64,000 nt of DNA from Oscillospiraceae bacterium (GCA_015067795.1 SVLU01000005.1:28484-92483); one strand, 5' to 3'; positions 1-7,540 are shown, counted from the stretch's first letter. Numbers and translations are program-made. The notes: generated by a model not told the origin, from the sequence alone.

Positions 1-1
1 T

Positions 2-94
2 CCGCTGATGAGTGAAATTAAGCAGATGTATCTCAACGCATATTATGGTAAGACCTTTGAGGAAAAGGAGCTTCCTGCTCCAAGTGTTAACTAA
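2..94 (+). CDS. 3' end of an unidentified gene
   Basis: The window opens inside an open frame that reads 30 codons and stops at TAA 92-94. The visible tail includes LNAYYGKTFEEKEL and ends in PAPSVN. It is too short to assign to a family. The stop lies 12 nt before the first possible start of the downstream kinase-like gene, with only a Shine-Dalgarno stretch between, so the two are probably cotranscribed. An internal ATG at 8 has no ribosome binding site, so this is read as a truncated upstream gene. Confidence 0.5.
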   Translation, partial: PLMSEIKQMYLNAYYGKTFEEKELPAPSVN

Positions 95-106
95 GAAAGG
101 AAGGTC

Positions 107-862
107 ATGAATATGAAGCTGGATCAGATTATTGCCGAAAGAGCACACAAAGTTATCTATCGTGACGGTGACAGGTGCATTAAAGTATTTGATAAAAACT
201 TCTCCAAGGCGGACGTTATCAACGAAGCACTTAATCAGGCCCGCATTGAGAGTACAGGTATCAACTGTCCCGGTATTCAGGAGATTACCACCATTGACGG
301 CAAGTGGGCGATAGTTTATGATTTCATCGAGGGTAAGACTCTTGCACAGCTTATGCAGGAGGAGCCTGAGAAGATGGACGAATATCTGGAACTGCTGGTG
401 GATCTCCAGATAGATATGCACAAGCATAAATGTCCTCTTCTCAACAAGCTTAAGGATAAGATGAACCGCAAGATAAGTGAAGCTGACCTTGACGCCACAA
501 CACGCTACGATCTGCACACCCGTCTTGAGGGTATGCCAAAGCACCACAAGGTCTGCCATGGCGACTTCAATCCATCCAATATTATTATAAGCCCAGATGG
601 TACTCCGTTTATCATCGACTGGTCCCATGCAACCCAGGGTAATGCATCAGCAGACGTTGCAAGAACCTATCTGCTGTTCTGGCTCTATGGTGAGATCGAA
701 ACAGCGAAGAAGTATCTGGAGCTGTTCTGCAAAAAGAGCGATACCGCTATCCAGTACGTTCAGAAGTGGATGCCTATCGTTGCCGCATCCCAGTCCGTAA
801 AGGGCAACGCTCATGAGCGTGAATTCCTGCTCTCCTGGGCAAGTGTTGTGGATTACGAATAA
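107..862 (+). CDS. Aminoglycoside phosphotransferase/choline-kinase-like protein
   Basis: This 251-residue protein has the APH-family kinase core. The catalytic loop HGDFNPSN lies at residues 151-158 (D153 as base, N158 for Mg2+), and a following DW at 171-172 acts as the DFG-like metal site. The family phosphorylates small molecules such as choline, sugars or aminoglycosides; the substrate cannot be read from sequence. ATG 107 and ATG 113 are both possible starts. The AGGAAGG at 98-104 is spaced better for ATG 113, which would drop two residues. No membrane segment is seen. Housekeeping sugar or choline kinase is as likely as antibiotic resistance. Confidence 0.75.
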   Translation: MNMKLDQIIAERAHKVIYRDGDRCIKVFDKNFSKADVINEALNQARIESTGINCPGIQEITTIDGKWAIVYDFIEGKTLAQLMQEEPEKMDEYLELLVDLQIDMHKHKCPLLNKLKDKMNRKISEADLDATTRYDLHTRLEGMPKHHKVCHGDFNPSNIIISPDGTPFIIDWSHATQGNASADVARTYLLFWLYGEIETAKKYLELFCKKSDTAIQYVQKWMPIVAASQSVKGNAHEREFLLSWASVVDYE

Positions 863-954
863 AGTTAAGTTTTAGCCAAAAGCCTCCCTTTGCACAAGGA
901 AGCCTTTGGTGCATACTGGTGATAAAAATAATCAAATTTTACTAAAAATTATTC

Positions 955-983
955 TTTACAAGCTAAGAATAATATGGTATATT
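955..983 (+). promoter_or_regulatory. Promoter of rpsO
   Basis: TTTACA (955-960) and TATATT (978-983) are separated by 17 nt, a good vegetative sigma-A promoter. It predicts a start near 990 and a leader of about 105 nt before rpsO. Confidence 0.75.
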
Positions 984-989
984 AATAAA

Positions 990-1095
990 GCTTGTGCCCC
1001 TGGTCTTAGATTTGGGATAATGACGGTTTTAACCGTGTCCTTTCCGCCCAATTCTCAGACAGAGGGTATAGATATTACGAAAGGATGATTTTAAA
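990..1095 (+). promoter_or_regulatory. rpsO leader that can sequester its own ribosome binding site
   Basis: The leader holds a small hairpin around 1023-1036 (ACGGTT/AACCGT). A 7-nt stretch TCCTTTC (1038-1044) is perfectly complementary to GAAAGGA (1079-1085), which is the rpsO Shine-Dalgarno. The loop between contains CCC/GGG that could pair inside it. S15 represses its own mRNA in several bacteria through leader structures, so this is a plausible S15 autoregulatory site. No direct match to a described S15 leader class could be made by eye. Confidence 0.5.
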
Positions 1096-1362
1096 ATGAT
1101 TACAAAGATCGAAAAGACAGAAGTTATCGAAGCTAACCGCACTCATGCAACTGACACAGGTTCTCCAGAAGTTCAGATCGCTATTCTCACAAAGAGAATT
1201 CAGCAGCTCACCGAGCATCTGAAGGTTCACCACAAGGACAACCACAGCCGTCTTGGTCTTCTTAAGATGGTTGGTAAGCGCCGCAACCTTCTTGACTATC
1301 TTGCAAAGAAGGACATCCAGAGATACAGAGATTGTATCGCAAAGCTCGGCATCAGAAAGTAA
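1096..1362 (+). CDS. rpsO: 30S ribosomal protein S15
   Basis: The 88-residue product matches S15 in length and throughout its sequence, including the [14 protein letters not shown] segment and the [20 protein letters not shown] region that contacts 16S rRNA helices 20-22. S15 is a primary binding protein of the small-subunit platform. The start is ATG 1096, preceded by GAAAGGA at 1079-1085. The order rpsO-pnp-M16 peptidase is the one seen in Bacillus and many Clostridia, which supports the identities of all three genes. Confidence 0.97.
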   Translation: MITKIEKTEVIEANRTHATDTGSPEVQIAILTKRIQQLTEHLKVHHKDNHSRLGLLKMVGKRRNLLDYLAKKDIQRYRDCIAKLGIRK

Positions 1363-1370
1363 GTTATGTA

Positions 1371-1399
1371 AATGGACGGGGTATTTCGCCCCGTCCATT
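1371..1399 (+). terminator. Hairpin after rpsO
   Basis: AATGGACGGGG and CCCCGTCCATT form an 11-bp stem with a 7-nt loop. It is not followed by a T-run, so it may be a weak terminator or an mRNA-stabilising or processing hairpin between rpsO and pnp. Confidence 0.55.
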
Positions 1400-1483
1400 C
1401 AGCGTGTTTATAGACGGTTTTTTACCGCTTATGAAAGCGGAAAAATTGGCTATACTACAATAAGAATTCAAAATTGAAATTTA

Positions 1484-1605
1484 AAAGGAGCCGCGAAATG
1501 TCTATTAGCAGTTGAAAATGCTTCCGGCATTTTACCTGTCTGGCGGTGGTATTTTCAAGTGCTAAGGCTTTCGGGGGCTCCTTTGTGAAAAAATCAGTAA
1601 AGGAG
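1484..1605 (+). promoter_or_regulatory. Structured pnp leader with alternative RBS pairing
   Basis: Outer stem P1 pairs AAAGGAGCC (1484-1492) with GGCTCCTTT (1576-1584), 9 of 9. A long middle stem pairs 1505-1519 with 1551-1565, 14 of 15. An alternative hairpin AAAATGC (1515-1521)/GCATTTT (1527-1533) competes with the middle stem. CTCCTTT (1578-1584) is also perfectly complementary to AAAGGAG (1599-1605), the pnp ribosome binding site. P1 and RBS sequestration cannot form together, so breaking P1 would hide the RBS. In E. coli, pnp autoregulates through RNase III cleavage of a leader stem; this layout would suit a similar logic but is not homologous in sequence that I can see. Confidence 0.6.
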
Positions 1606-1616
1606 TAAACTAAGGA

Positions 1617-3746
1617 ATGATTATCAATCACAGAGAATTTCCAAATTACAAGAAGTATTCCATGGAACTCGCCGGTCGTCCACTTACCATGGAAGTGGGC
1701 AAGCTTGCTGAGCTTGCAAACGCTGCTGTTCTCGTAACATACGGTGAAACAACAGTTCTCGTTACCTGCACAGCCTCCGCTCGTCCTAAGGATGGCATCG
1801 ACTATTTCCCACTTTCCGTTGAATTCCAGGAAAAGCTTTACGCAGTAGGCCGCATCCCAGGCGGTTATCTGAGACGTGAAGGCAGACCAAGCGAAAGAGG
1901 TATCCTCGCAAGCCGTATGATCGACAGACCAATGCGTCCTCTTTTCCCAAGTGACCTGAGAAATGACGTTGTTGTTGACTGCACAGTTATGTCCGTTGAC
2001 CATGACTGTTCTCCTGAAATCGCAGCTATGATCGGTGCTTCCGCAGCAGTTTCCATTTCCGATGTTCCATTCAATGGCCCTATCGCCGGCGTTGGTCTTG
2101 GCTACAAGGACGGCAAGTATTTCATCAACCCAACAAGTGCAGAACGTGAAATTTCCGAAATGTACTGCACAATCGCTGCTACCGAAAAGAAGATCGTTAT
2201 GATCGAAGCAGGCGGCAACGAAATTCCTGAGGATGTTATGCTCGAGGGTATCATTCAGGCTCACAACGCTATTAAGCCTGTTATCGCTCTCATCAACCAG
2301 ATGGTTGAAGAGGTTGGCAAGCCAAAGTTCACCTATGAACACGCATCCTTCAATGATGAACTCTTCCAGATGATCGTGGACAAGTACTATGAAAAGGTTC
2401 AGTACTGCATGGATACTGACGATAAGAACGTCCGTGAAGAAAGATACAATGCTGTAACAGACGAAATCTTTGCTGAATTTGGCGAAGAATATCCAGAACT
2501 GACTGCTCAGTTCCCAGAAATGACCTACAAGATCCAGAAGAAGGTCGTTAAGCAGTGGCTTCTTGAGGGCAAGCGTGTTGACGGCAGAGCTATGAACGAG
2601 ATCAGACCTCTTGCAAGTGAAGTTGGTGTTCTTCCAAAGGTTCACGGTTCCGGTCTGTTCACCAGAGGTCAGACTCAGGTTCTCTCCATTGCAACTCTCA
2701 ATACAATGGCAGCAGCACAGAAGCTGGACACCATTTTTGAAGAAGAAACAAAGAGATATATGCACCACTACAACTTCCCATCCTACTCCGTTGGCGAAGC
2801 TCGTCCAAGCCGTTCCACCTCCAGAAGAGAATACGGTCACGGTGCTCTTGCAGAAAAGGCTCTTGAACCTGTTATCCCATCCGTTGAGGATTTCCCATAC
2901 ACAATCCGTGTTGTCAGTGAAGTTCTTTCCTCCAACGGTTCCACATCCCAGGGCTCTATCTGCGGCTCTACTCTTGCTCTCATGGACGCAGGTGTTCCAA
3001 TCAAGGCTCCTGTTGCAGGTATCTCCTGCGGTCTTATCAGCGATGGCGACGATTGGACAACATTTATCGACATTCAGGGTGTTGAAGACTTCCACGGCGA
3101 AATGGACTTCAAGGTTGGCGGTACCAAGAAGGGTATCACAGCTATCCAGATGGACCTTAAGAATGACGGTCTGACCTACGACATCATCAAGAACGCATTC
3201 GAGATCACAAGAGAAGCAAGAATTCAGATCATCGACGAGATCATGCTTCCATGTATCGCTGAACCACGCAAGGAGCTTGCTCCAACTGCTCCTAAGATGA
3301 TCTCCATGAAGATCAATCCGGAAAAGATCAGAGAAGTTATCGGCTCCGGCGGTAAGGTCATCCAGAAGATCTGTGCTGACACAGGTGCTAAGGTTGACAT
3401 CGAAGACGATGGCAGCATCTTCATCTCCGCTATGGATATTGAAGTTTGCCGTGCAGCTAAGAAGATCATCGACGCTATCGTATTCGTTCCTGAGGTTGGC
3501 AAGCTTTACAGAGGTAAAGTAGTTCGTATTCTTCCTATCGGTGCTTTCGTTGAACTGGCTCCTGGTAAGGACGGTATGATCCACATTTCCAAGCTTGAAA
3601 ACCGCAGAGTTGAAAAGGTTGAAGACGTTCTCAATATCGGCGATGAAACTTGGGTAAAGGTTATCGAAATTGATGACAGAGGCCGTGTAAACCTCTCCCG
3701 TAAGGATGCTCTCAAGGAACTGGAAAAGAAGGGTATCAGAGAATAA
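1617..3746 (+). CDS. pnp: Polyribonucleotide nucleotidyltransferase (PNPase)
   Basis: The 709-residue protein has the full PNPase layout: two RNase PH domains joined by a helical domain, a KH domain (around residue 570, IREVIGSGGKVIQKI) and a C-terminal S1 domain (from about 629, YRGKVVRILPIGAFVEL). It phosphorolyses RNA from the 3' end and works in mRNA decay. The start at ATG 1617 follows AAAGGAG (1599-1605) with an 11-nt gap and a second AAGG beside the codon. It lies downstream of rpsO as in most Firmicutes. The leader described at 1484-1605 suggests post-transcriptional control. Confidence 0.97.
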   Translation: MIINHREFPNYKKYSMELAGRPLTMEVGKLAELANAAVLVTYGETTVLVTCTASARPKDGIDYFPLSVEFQEKLYAVGRIPGGYLRREGRPSERGILASRMIDRPMRPLFPSDLRNDVVVDCTVMSVDHDCSPEIAAMIGASAAVSISDVPFNGPIAGVGLGYKDGKYFINPTSAEREISEMYCTIAATEKKIVMIEAGGNEIPEDVMLEGIIQAHNAIKPVIALINQMVEEVGKPKFTYEHASFNDELFQMIVDKYYEKVQYCMDTDDKNVREERYNAVTDEIFAEFGEEYPELTAQFPEMTYKIQKKVVKQWLLEGKRVDGRAMNEIRPLASEVGVLPKVHGSGLFTRGQTQVLSIATLNTMAAAQKLDTIFEEETKRYMHHYNFPSYSVGEARPSRSTSRREYGHGALAEKALEPVIPSVEDFPYTIRVVSEVLSSNGSTSQGSICGSTLALMDAGVPIKAPVAGISCGLISDGDDWTTFIDIQGVEDFHGEMDFKVGGTKKGITAIQMDLKNDGLTYDIIKNAFEITREARIQIIDEIMLPCIAEPRKELAPTAPKMISMKINPEKIREVIGSGGKVIQKICADTGAKVDIEDDGSIFISAMDIEVCRAAKKIIDAIVFVPEVGKLYRGKVVRILPIGAFVELAPGKDGMIHISKLENRRVEKVEDVLNIGDETWVKVIEIDDRGRVNLSRKDALKELEKKGIRE

Positions 3747-3766
3747 TTCTTAAATGATATAGATTG

Positions 3767-3799
3767 CGCCCCTTTCCTGCTAAAACGTGGAAAGGGGCG
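3767..3799 (+). terminator. Terminator after pnp
   Basis: CGCCCCTTTCC pairs with GGAAAGGGGCG over an 11-nt loop, followed by TTTGCG. It is a good intrinsic terminator in place. Confidence 0.65.
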
Positions 3800-3817
3800 T
3801 TTGCGATAATAGTATAC

Positions 3818-3897
3818 GTAGGGGAGGCAGCCCTCTGCCTCCCATTATGAAAATATAGTTGATAAATGCGGAAGGCAGAGGGCTGCCTTCCCTACAC
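3818..3897. repeat. Interspersed inverted-repeat element, family A copy 1
   Basis: Arms of about 26 nt beginning GTAGGGGAGGCAG and ending CTGCCTTCCCTAC are near-perfect inverted repeats around a short AT-rich centre. A second copy lies at 63232-63304. The size and structure resemble a miniature inverted-repeat element. It separates the pnp terminator from the M16 peptidase gene. Confidence 0.75.
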
Positions 3898-3930
3898 TTT
3901 CATAGCAAACTATATTTATGGAGAAACCCA

Positions 3931-5190
3931 ATGTACAATACAATCACACTGTCTAACGGTGTAAGAATAGTTTATGAAAATATACCCTACGTTCGCTCGG
4001 CTTCTGTTGGTGTTTGGGTGAATGTGGGTACCCGTGATGAGATGGCAAATGAAAACGGTGCGTCTCATTTTATCGAGCACATGGTATTTAAAGGTACAAA
4101 GAACCGTACAGCTGCCCAGCTCGCTTTTGATATGGACAGGATCGGCGGTCAGATAAATGCCTTTACCACCAAGGAAAATACCTGCTTTTACGGCAGAGTG
4201 CTGGACACTCATGTGCAGAAAATAGCAGATATTTTATGTGATATGCTGCTTGAATCCAACTTTCATGATGACGATGTGAATAATGAACGCAACGTTATCA
4301 TAGAAGAGATAGGTATGTATGAGGACACTCCCGACGATCTTGTAACTGAACAGCTTTTTAGCGGCTGCTTTAAGGGTTCGAGCCTTGCACGACCTGTTCT
4401 GGGTACTCGCAATACCCTTGGCAAAATGGACGGCGAGTTTTTAAAGAACTACATGACTGAGCATTACACAGGCGATAAAATCGTTGTGGTGCTTGCAGGC
4501 AATATTTCCGATAGTGACGTTCAGTATTTTGCAGAGCATTTAAAGGTCGTACCAGTGGGTGATGGCAAAAAGCGTAAAAAGGCAAAATATGTTCAGAGCA
4601 TAAAGTCTAAGAAAAAGACAACTGAGCAAAACCATTTGTGCCTTGCATTCCCGAGTATTGGGATTACCGACGACAGACGTTATGCGGTTCAGCTTATGTC
4701 CAACATCTTAGGTGGTGGAATGTCCTCAAGGCTTTTCCAGAGTGTAAGAGAGGATAAGGGACTGTGCTATTCGATCTACTCCTTTGGTGCCTCCTATCAG
4801 GACACAGGGCTGCTTGGTATTTACACCGCTCTTGGCAAGGAAACTGAACGTCCTGCTCTCAGCCTTATTGCGGAGGAGATAAAGAGATTTAAGGAATTTG
4901 GTGTTACCGCTGATGAACTGGAGCTTGCAAGAGATCAGGTAAAGTCCAATATCCTCATGAGCTTGGAGTCCACAAGTGCAAGAATGAACCGGCTGGGTCA
5001 CAATCTGCTGTACTTTGACTACTGCATGAGCTATGACCAGACTATCGCAAATTATGATAAGGTAACAGTGGATGATATAGCAAAGGCGGCTGAAATGATA
5101 TTGGATTTTGATAAGGTTTCCTTCTCCGCTGTGGGCAGAGTTGGCAAAACAGAGGAATATGGTGAGTTTTTAAGAAAGATAAATGAATAA
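3931..5190 (+). CDS. M16 family zinc peptidase (YmxG/MlpA-like)
   Basis: From ATG 3931 the protein has 419 residues. The inverted zinc motif HxxEH is HFIEH at 46-50, with a distal glutamate in the NVIIEEIGMYED segment near residues 123-133, as in insulinase/pitrilysin peptidases. It aligns with the single-chain bacterial processing-peptidase-like group found next to rpsO-pnp in Bacillus. Its physiological substrate is unknown. The frame is open upstream to 3859, but that part runs through the repeat element; GGAG at 3920-3923 supports 3931. No signal peptide is seen, so it is probably cytoplasmic. Confidence 0.9.
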   Translation: MYNTITLSNGVRIVYENIPYVRSASVGVWVNVGTRDEMANENGASHFIEHMVFKGTKNRTAAQLAFDMDRIGGQINAFTTKENTCFYGRVLDTHVQKIADILCDMLLESNFHDDDVNNERNVIIEEIGMYEDTPDDLVTEQLFSGCFKGSSLARPVLGTRNTLGKMDGEFLKNYMTEHYTGDKIVVVLAGNISDSDVQYFAEHLKVVPVGDGKKRKKAKYVQSIKSKKKTTEQNHLCLAFPSIGITDDRRYAVQLMSNILGGGMSSRLFQSVREDKGLCYSIYSFGASYQDTGLLGIYTALGKETERPALSLIAEEIKRFKEFGVTADELELARDQVKSNILMSLESTSARMNRLGHNLLYFDYCMSYDQTIANYDKVTVDDIAKAAEMILDFDKVSFSAVGRVGKTEEYGEFLRKINE

Positions 5191-5232
5191 ATATAGGGGC
5201 TATGCTACATTTTGCTTTGTGGCACAGCCCCA

Positions 5233-5439
5233 TTATTTTTCGTCGGGTACATATTCAATTATATCCTCAATAGGACAGTCCAGAATAGAACAAAGAGTGT
5301 CCAAAATGACTGTTTTGACTACACTGTTAGCACGAAGCCGCTGAAGCTGAGCCTTGTCAATACCGTAATCCTTTATGAGCTTATACTGACTGATGTTCTT
5401 TTTCTTAAGTGTTCTCCATAGGGGGTCATAGCGGATCAT
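5233..5439 (-). CDS. Small XRE-family helix-turn-helix regulator
   Basis: This 68-residue protein starts MIRYDPLWRTLKKKNIS and carries a Cro/CI-type HTH (KNISQYKLIKDYGIDKAQLQ with the recognition-helix region around LQRLRANSVV). It belongs to the short YozG-like group of stand-alone DNA-binding proteins. The start ATG 5439 follows GAGAGGTG; an upstream in-frame GTG at 5448 overlaps that Shine-Dalgarno and is less likely. It is divergent from the small gene at 5526, with a dyad between them. Confidence 0.8.
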   Translation of the reverse strand: MIRYDPLWRTLKKKNISQYKLIKDYGIDKAQLQRLRANSVVKTVILDTLCSILDCPIEDIIEYVPDEK

Positions 5440-5483
5440 AACTGTCACCTCTCTTGTATTTTACAGTGGAGTAGTTTATAATG

Positions 5484-5510
5484 ATATGGTGCACGTACGA
5501 ACCATATAAT
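5484..5510. promoter_or_regulatory. Dyad operator candidate in a divergent promoter
   Basis: ATATGGT (5484-5490) and ACCATAT (5501-5507) are perfect inverted arms around 10 nt. The right arm overlaps TATAAT (5505-5510), the -10 for the small gene at 5526. The position suggests binding by the adjacent XRE protein; this is inferred. Confidence 0.5.
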
Positions 5511-5525
5511 TAGGAGGAAACCACT

Positions 5526-5699
5526 ATGACATTAAACTATTTTAAGGATCATATTTTTGACTTGGTTAACGAGAGTGATTTGCTGGATGTAACAGACATT
5601 AAAACTAATGAAAGGAATAATGGTTTTTGCATTACAGTTTCAGACGGCAGTGTTTTCATTATTCAGTGTATTAAAATAGAAAATAATAAACCGCTATGA
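5526..5699 (+). CDS. Small hypothetical protein (57 aa) divergent from XRE regulator
   Basis: ATG 5526 follows a perfect AGGAGG at 5513-5518 and opens a 57-codon frame that begins MTLNYFKDHIFDLV and ends IENNKPL. The strong ribosome binding site and a -10 (TATAAT 5505-5510) support it as real. It has no membrane segment; the second half reads as short beta strands (FCITVSDGSVFIIQC). No family is recognised. Because it is divergent from a small XRE gene with an operator-like dyad, it is probably that regulator's target. Confidence 0.6.
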   Translation: MTLNYFKDHIFDLVNESDLLDVTDIKTNERNNGFCITVSDGSVFIIQCIKIENNKPL

Positions 5700-5707
5700 C
5701 AAAATGG

Positions 5708-5735
5708 TTGACATTATACAGAAATTGTATATAAT
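5708..5735 (+). promoter_or_regulatory. Promoter of glyQS
   Basis: TTGACA (5708-5713) and TATAAT (5730-5735) are 16 nt apart. The predicted leader is only about 35 nt, which leaves no room for a T-box. Confidence 0.8.
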
Positions 5736-5777
5736 TTTATAGGTACGAATAACTAAAATAATATCCGGAGGATAATT

Positions 5778-7187
5778 ATGCTTAATACAGAAAAAACAAT
5801 GGACAAGATCGTGGCTCTCTGTAAGGGCAGAGGCTTTGTATATTCCGGCAGCGAGATCTATGGTGGTCTTGCTAACACATGGGACTATGGCCCACTTGGC
5901 GTTGAGCTGAAGAACAACGTTAAGAAGGCATGGTGGAAGAAGTTTGTTCAGGAAAATCCATACAACGTGGGCTTAGATGCTGCTATCCTTATGAATCCTA
6001 CCGTTTGGGTTGCTTCCGGTCACGTTGCAACATTCAATGATCCTCTTATCGACTGCAAGTCCTGTAAGATGCGTCACAGAGCTGATAAGCTCATCGAAGA
6101 ATGGCTCAGCGAGAATAACATCGAAGGCGTTGTTGTTGAAGCTATGACCAACGAACAGATGGTTGAGTACATCAAGGAAAACGGTATCACCTGCCCGGGC
6201 TGTGGTAAGGCTGACTTTACCGACATCAGAAAGTTCAATCTGATGTTCAAGACCTTCCAGGGCGTTACTGAGGACACTGCTGCTCAGATCTATCTCCGTC
6301 CTGAAACAGCACAGGGTATTTTCGTAAACTTCAAGAATATCCAGAGAACTACCCGCCGCAAGATTCCATTCGGTGTATGTCAGGTTGGTAAGTCCTTCAG
6401 AAATGAAATTACTCCGGGTAACTTCACCTTCCGTACAAGAGAATTTGAACAGATGGAGCTTGAATTCTTCTGCAAGCCAGGCACAGACCTTGAATGGTTT
6501 GACTACTGGCGTTCTGCTTGCCGTGATTGGCTTCTTGGGCTTAACATGAAGGAAGAAAATCTCCGCCTGAGAGACCATGAACAGGAAGAGCTTTCCCATT
6601 ATTCCAATGCAACTACTGACTTTGAATTCCTGTTCCCATTCGGCTGGGGCGAGCTTTGGGGCGTTGCTGACAGAACAGACTTCGACCTTAAGGCACATCA
6701 GACCACATCCGGCGAAAATATGGAATACTTCGATCAGGAAACAGGCGAAAAGTACGTTCCTTACGTTATCGAGCCATCCCTCGGTGCTGACCGTGTAACT
6801 CTTGCATTCCTTTGCGATGCTTATGACGAAGAAGTTGTCGGTCAGGACAAGAAGGGCAATGACGATGTTCGTGTAGTTCTCAGACTGCACCCGGCTCTTG
6901 CTCCATATAAGTGCGCTGTTCTTCCACTTTCCAAGAAGCTCTCCGAAGGTGCAACAAAGGTTTACCATGACCTCCAGAAGCACTTCATGGTTGACTATGA
7001 CGAAGCTGGTTCCATCGGTAAGCGTTATCGCCGTGCTGACGAAATCGGTACTCCATTCTGCATTACTTACGACTTTGACTCCGAAACCGACGGCTGCGTA
7101 ACCGTTCGTGACAGAGATACAATGGAACAGGTAAGAATCAGCATCGACAAGCTGCCTGAGTACATCAGCGAAAAGATCGCATTTTAA
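5778..7187 (+). CDS. glyS: Glycyl-tRNA synthetase (dimeric type)
   Basis: The 469-residue class II synthetase begins with [20 protein letters not shown], the typical N-terminus of the alpha2 GlyRS. Motif 2 lies near residue 207 ([19 protein letters not shown]) and a CPGC zinc-type motif lies near residue 140. It charges tRNA-Gly with glycine. ATG 5778 follows CCGGAGGA. It is monocistronic, with its own promoter and a terminator hairpin at 7200-7228. Confidence 0.96.
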   Translation: MLNTEKTMDKIVALCKGRGFVYSGSEIYGGLANTWDYGPLGVELKNNVKKAWWKKFVQENPYNVGLDAAILMNPTVWVASGHVATFNDPLIDCKSCKMRHRADKLIEEWLSENNIEGVVVEAMTNEQMVEYIKENGITCPGCGKADFTDIRKFNLMFKTFQGVTEDTAAQIYLRPETAQGIFVNFKNIQRTTRRKIPFGVCQVGKSFRNEITPGNFTFRTREFEQMELEFFCKPGTDLEWFDYWRSACRDWLLGLNMKEENLRLRDHEQEELSHYSNATTDFEFLFPFGWGELWGVADRTDFDLKAHQTTSGENMEYFDQETGEKYVPYVIEPSLGADRVTLAFLCDAYDEEVVGQDKKGNDDVRVVLRLHPALAPYKCAVLPLSKKLSEGATKVYHDLQKHFMVDYDEAGSIGKRYRRADEIGTPFCITYDFDSETDGCVTVRDRDTMEQVRISIDKLPEYISEKIAF

Positions 7188-7199
7188 TTGAAAACAGAA

Positions 7200-7228
7200 A
7201 AGTAACCGCTGTTCATCAGCGGTTACTT
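7200..7228 (+). terminator. Terminator after glyQS
   Basis: AAGTAACCGCTG and CAGCGGTTACTT form a 12-bp stem with a 5-nt loop, followed by CTGCTTT. The stem shares the AGTAACCGC sequence with the toxin/antisense terminator 120 nt downstream. Confidence 0.7.
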
Positions 7229-7240
7229 CTGCTTTGGATA

Positions 7241-7269
7241 TTGACAATTTGCGGTACGTTCTTTATAAT
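7241..7269 (+). promoter_or_regulatory. Consensus promoter of a small RNA
   Basis: TTGACA (7241-7246) and TATAAT (7264-7269) are spaced by exactly 17 nt, a perfect sigma-A promoter. It does not lead to an open frame; the next element on this strand is a terminator 60-100 nt on. Confidence 0.85.
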
Positions 7270-7275
7270 GGATTT

Positions 7276-7366
7276 ATAAAGAGGTGCTGCCGATAGACGG
7301 TTAGCCCAAAATGTAATTGTTGAAGTAACCGCTACGTTTGGACTCGTGGGCGGTTACTTCTTTTTG
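7276..7366 (+). ncRNA. Candidate antisense RNA antitoxin (about 90 nt)
   Basis: Transcription from the perfect promoter should start near 7276 and end at the hairpin GAAGTAACCGC/GCGGTTACTTC (7322-7360), which is followed by TTTTT. The RNA has no good open frame. Its 3' half is antisense to the last codons and the 3' end of the small toxin-like gene at 7354-7443 on the other strand. This convergent overlap is the arrangement of type I toxin-antitoxin loci such as txpA/RatA and fst. Confidence 0.7.
7322..7366. terminator. Bidirectional hairpin shared by toxin mRNA and antisense RNA
   Basis: An 11-bp inverted repeat GAAGTAACCGC/GCGGTTACTTC around a 17-nt loop. It is followed by TTTTT on the plus strand, where it would end the antisense RNA. 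The toxin mRNA would also run through it. The toxin stop codon lies inside the right arm (7354-7356). Confidence 0.65.
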
Positions 7367-7443
7367 CAGACCTTGATTACAAGGCTGATAACACCAATAA
7401 TGACTAAGCAAAACTGAAACAGATCAGAATATGTAACCATCAT
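7354..7443 (-). CDS. Putative type I toxin, Hol-Tox-like small membrane peptide
   Basis: The 29-residue peptide begins MMVTYSDLFQFCLVIIGVIS and ends VIKVCKKK. It is one hydrophobic helix followed by a lysine tail, matching the short holin-like toxins of Firmicutes. AAAGGAGG lies 7 nt before the ATG at 7443. A longer frame back to 7590 exists, but it lacks an RBS and would overlap the promoter. AGCCCTC upstream in the mRNA can pair with GGAGGGCT, hiding the RBS as in other type I toxins. It is predicted to insert in the membrane and depolarise it when not repressed by the antisense RNA. Confidence 0.7.
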   Translation of the reverse strand: MMVTYSDLFQFCLVIIGVISLVIKVCKKK

Positions 7444-7540
7444 GGACAGCCCTCCTTTGTATAGCATCAGAGGGCTAAGAAGCTGCCCTCCGTATAGTGG
7501 GAGGGCTAACCGCCTACCGTTTTCTGGCAGCACCGGAAAG

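Noticed and set aside
1455..3584. A 709-codon open frame on the minus strand opposite pnp
   Set aside because: It mirrors pnp codons (same length by chance of codon usage), has no RBS or family, and pnp itself is certain.
5710..5777. Possible T-box before glyQS
   Set aside because: The promoter leaves a leader of only about 35 nt; no specifier stem or T-box sequence is present.
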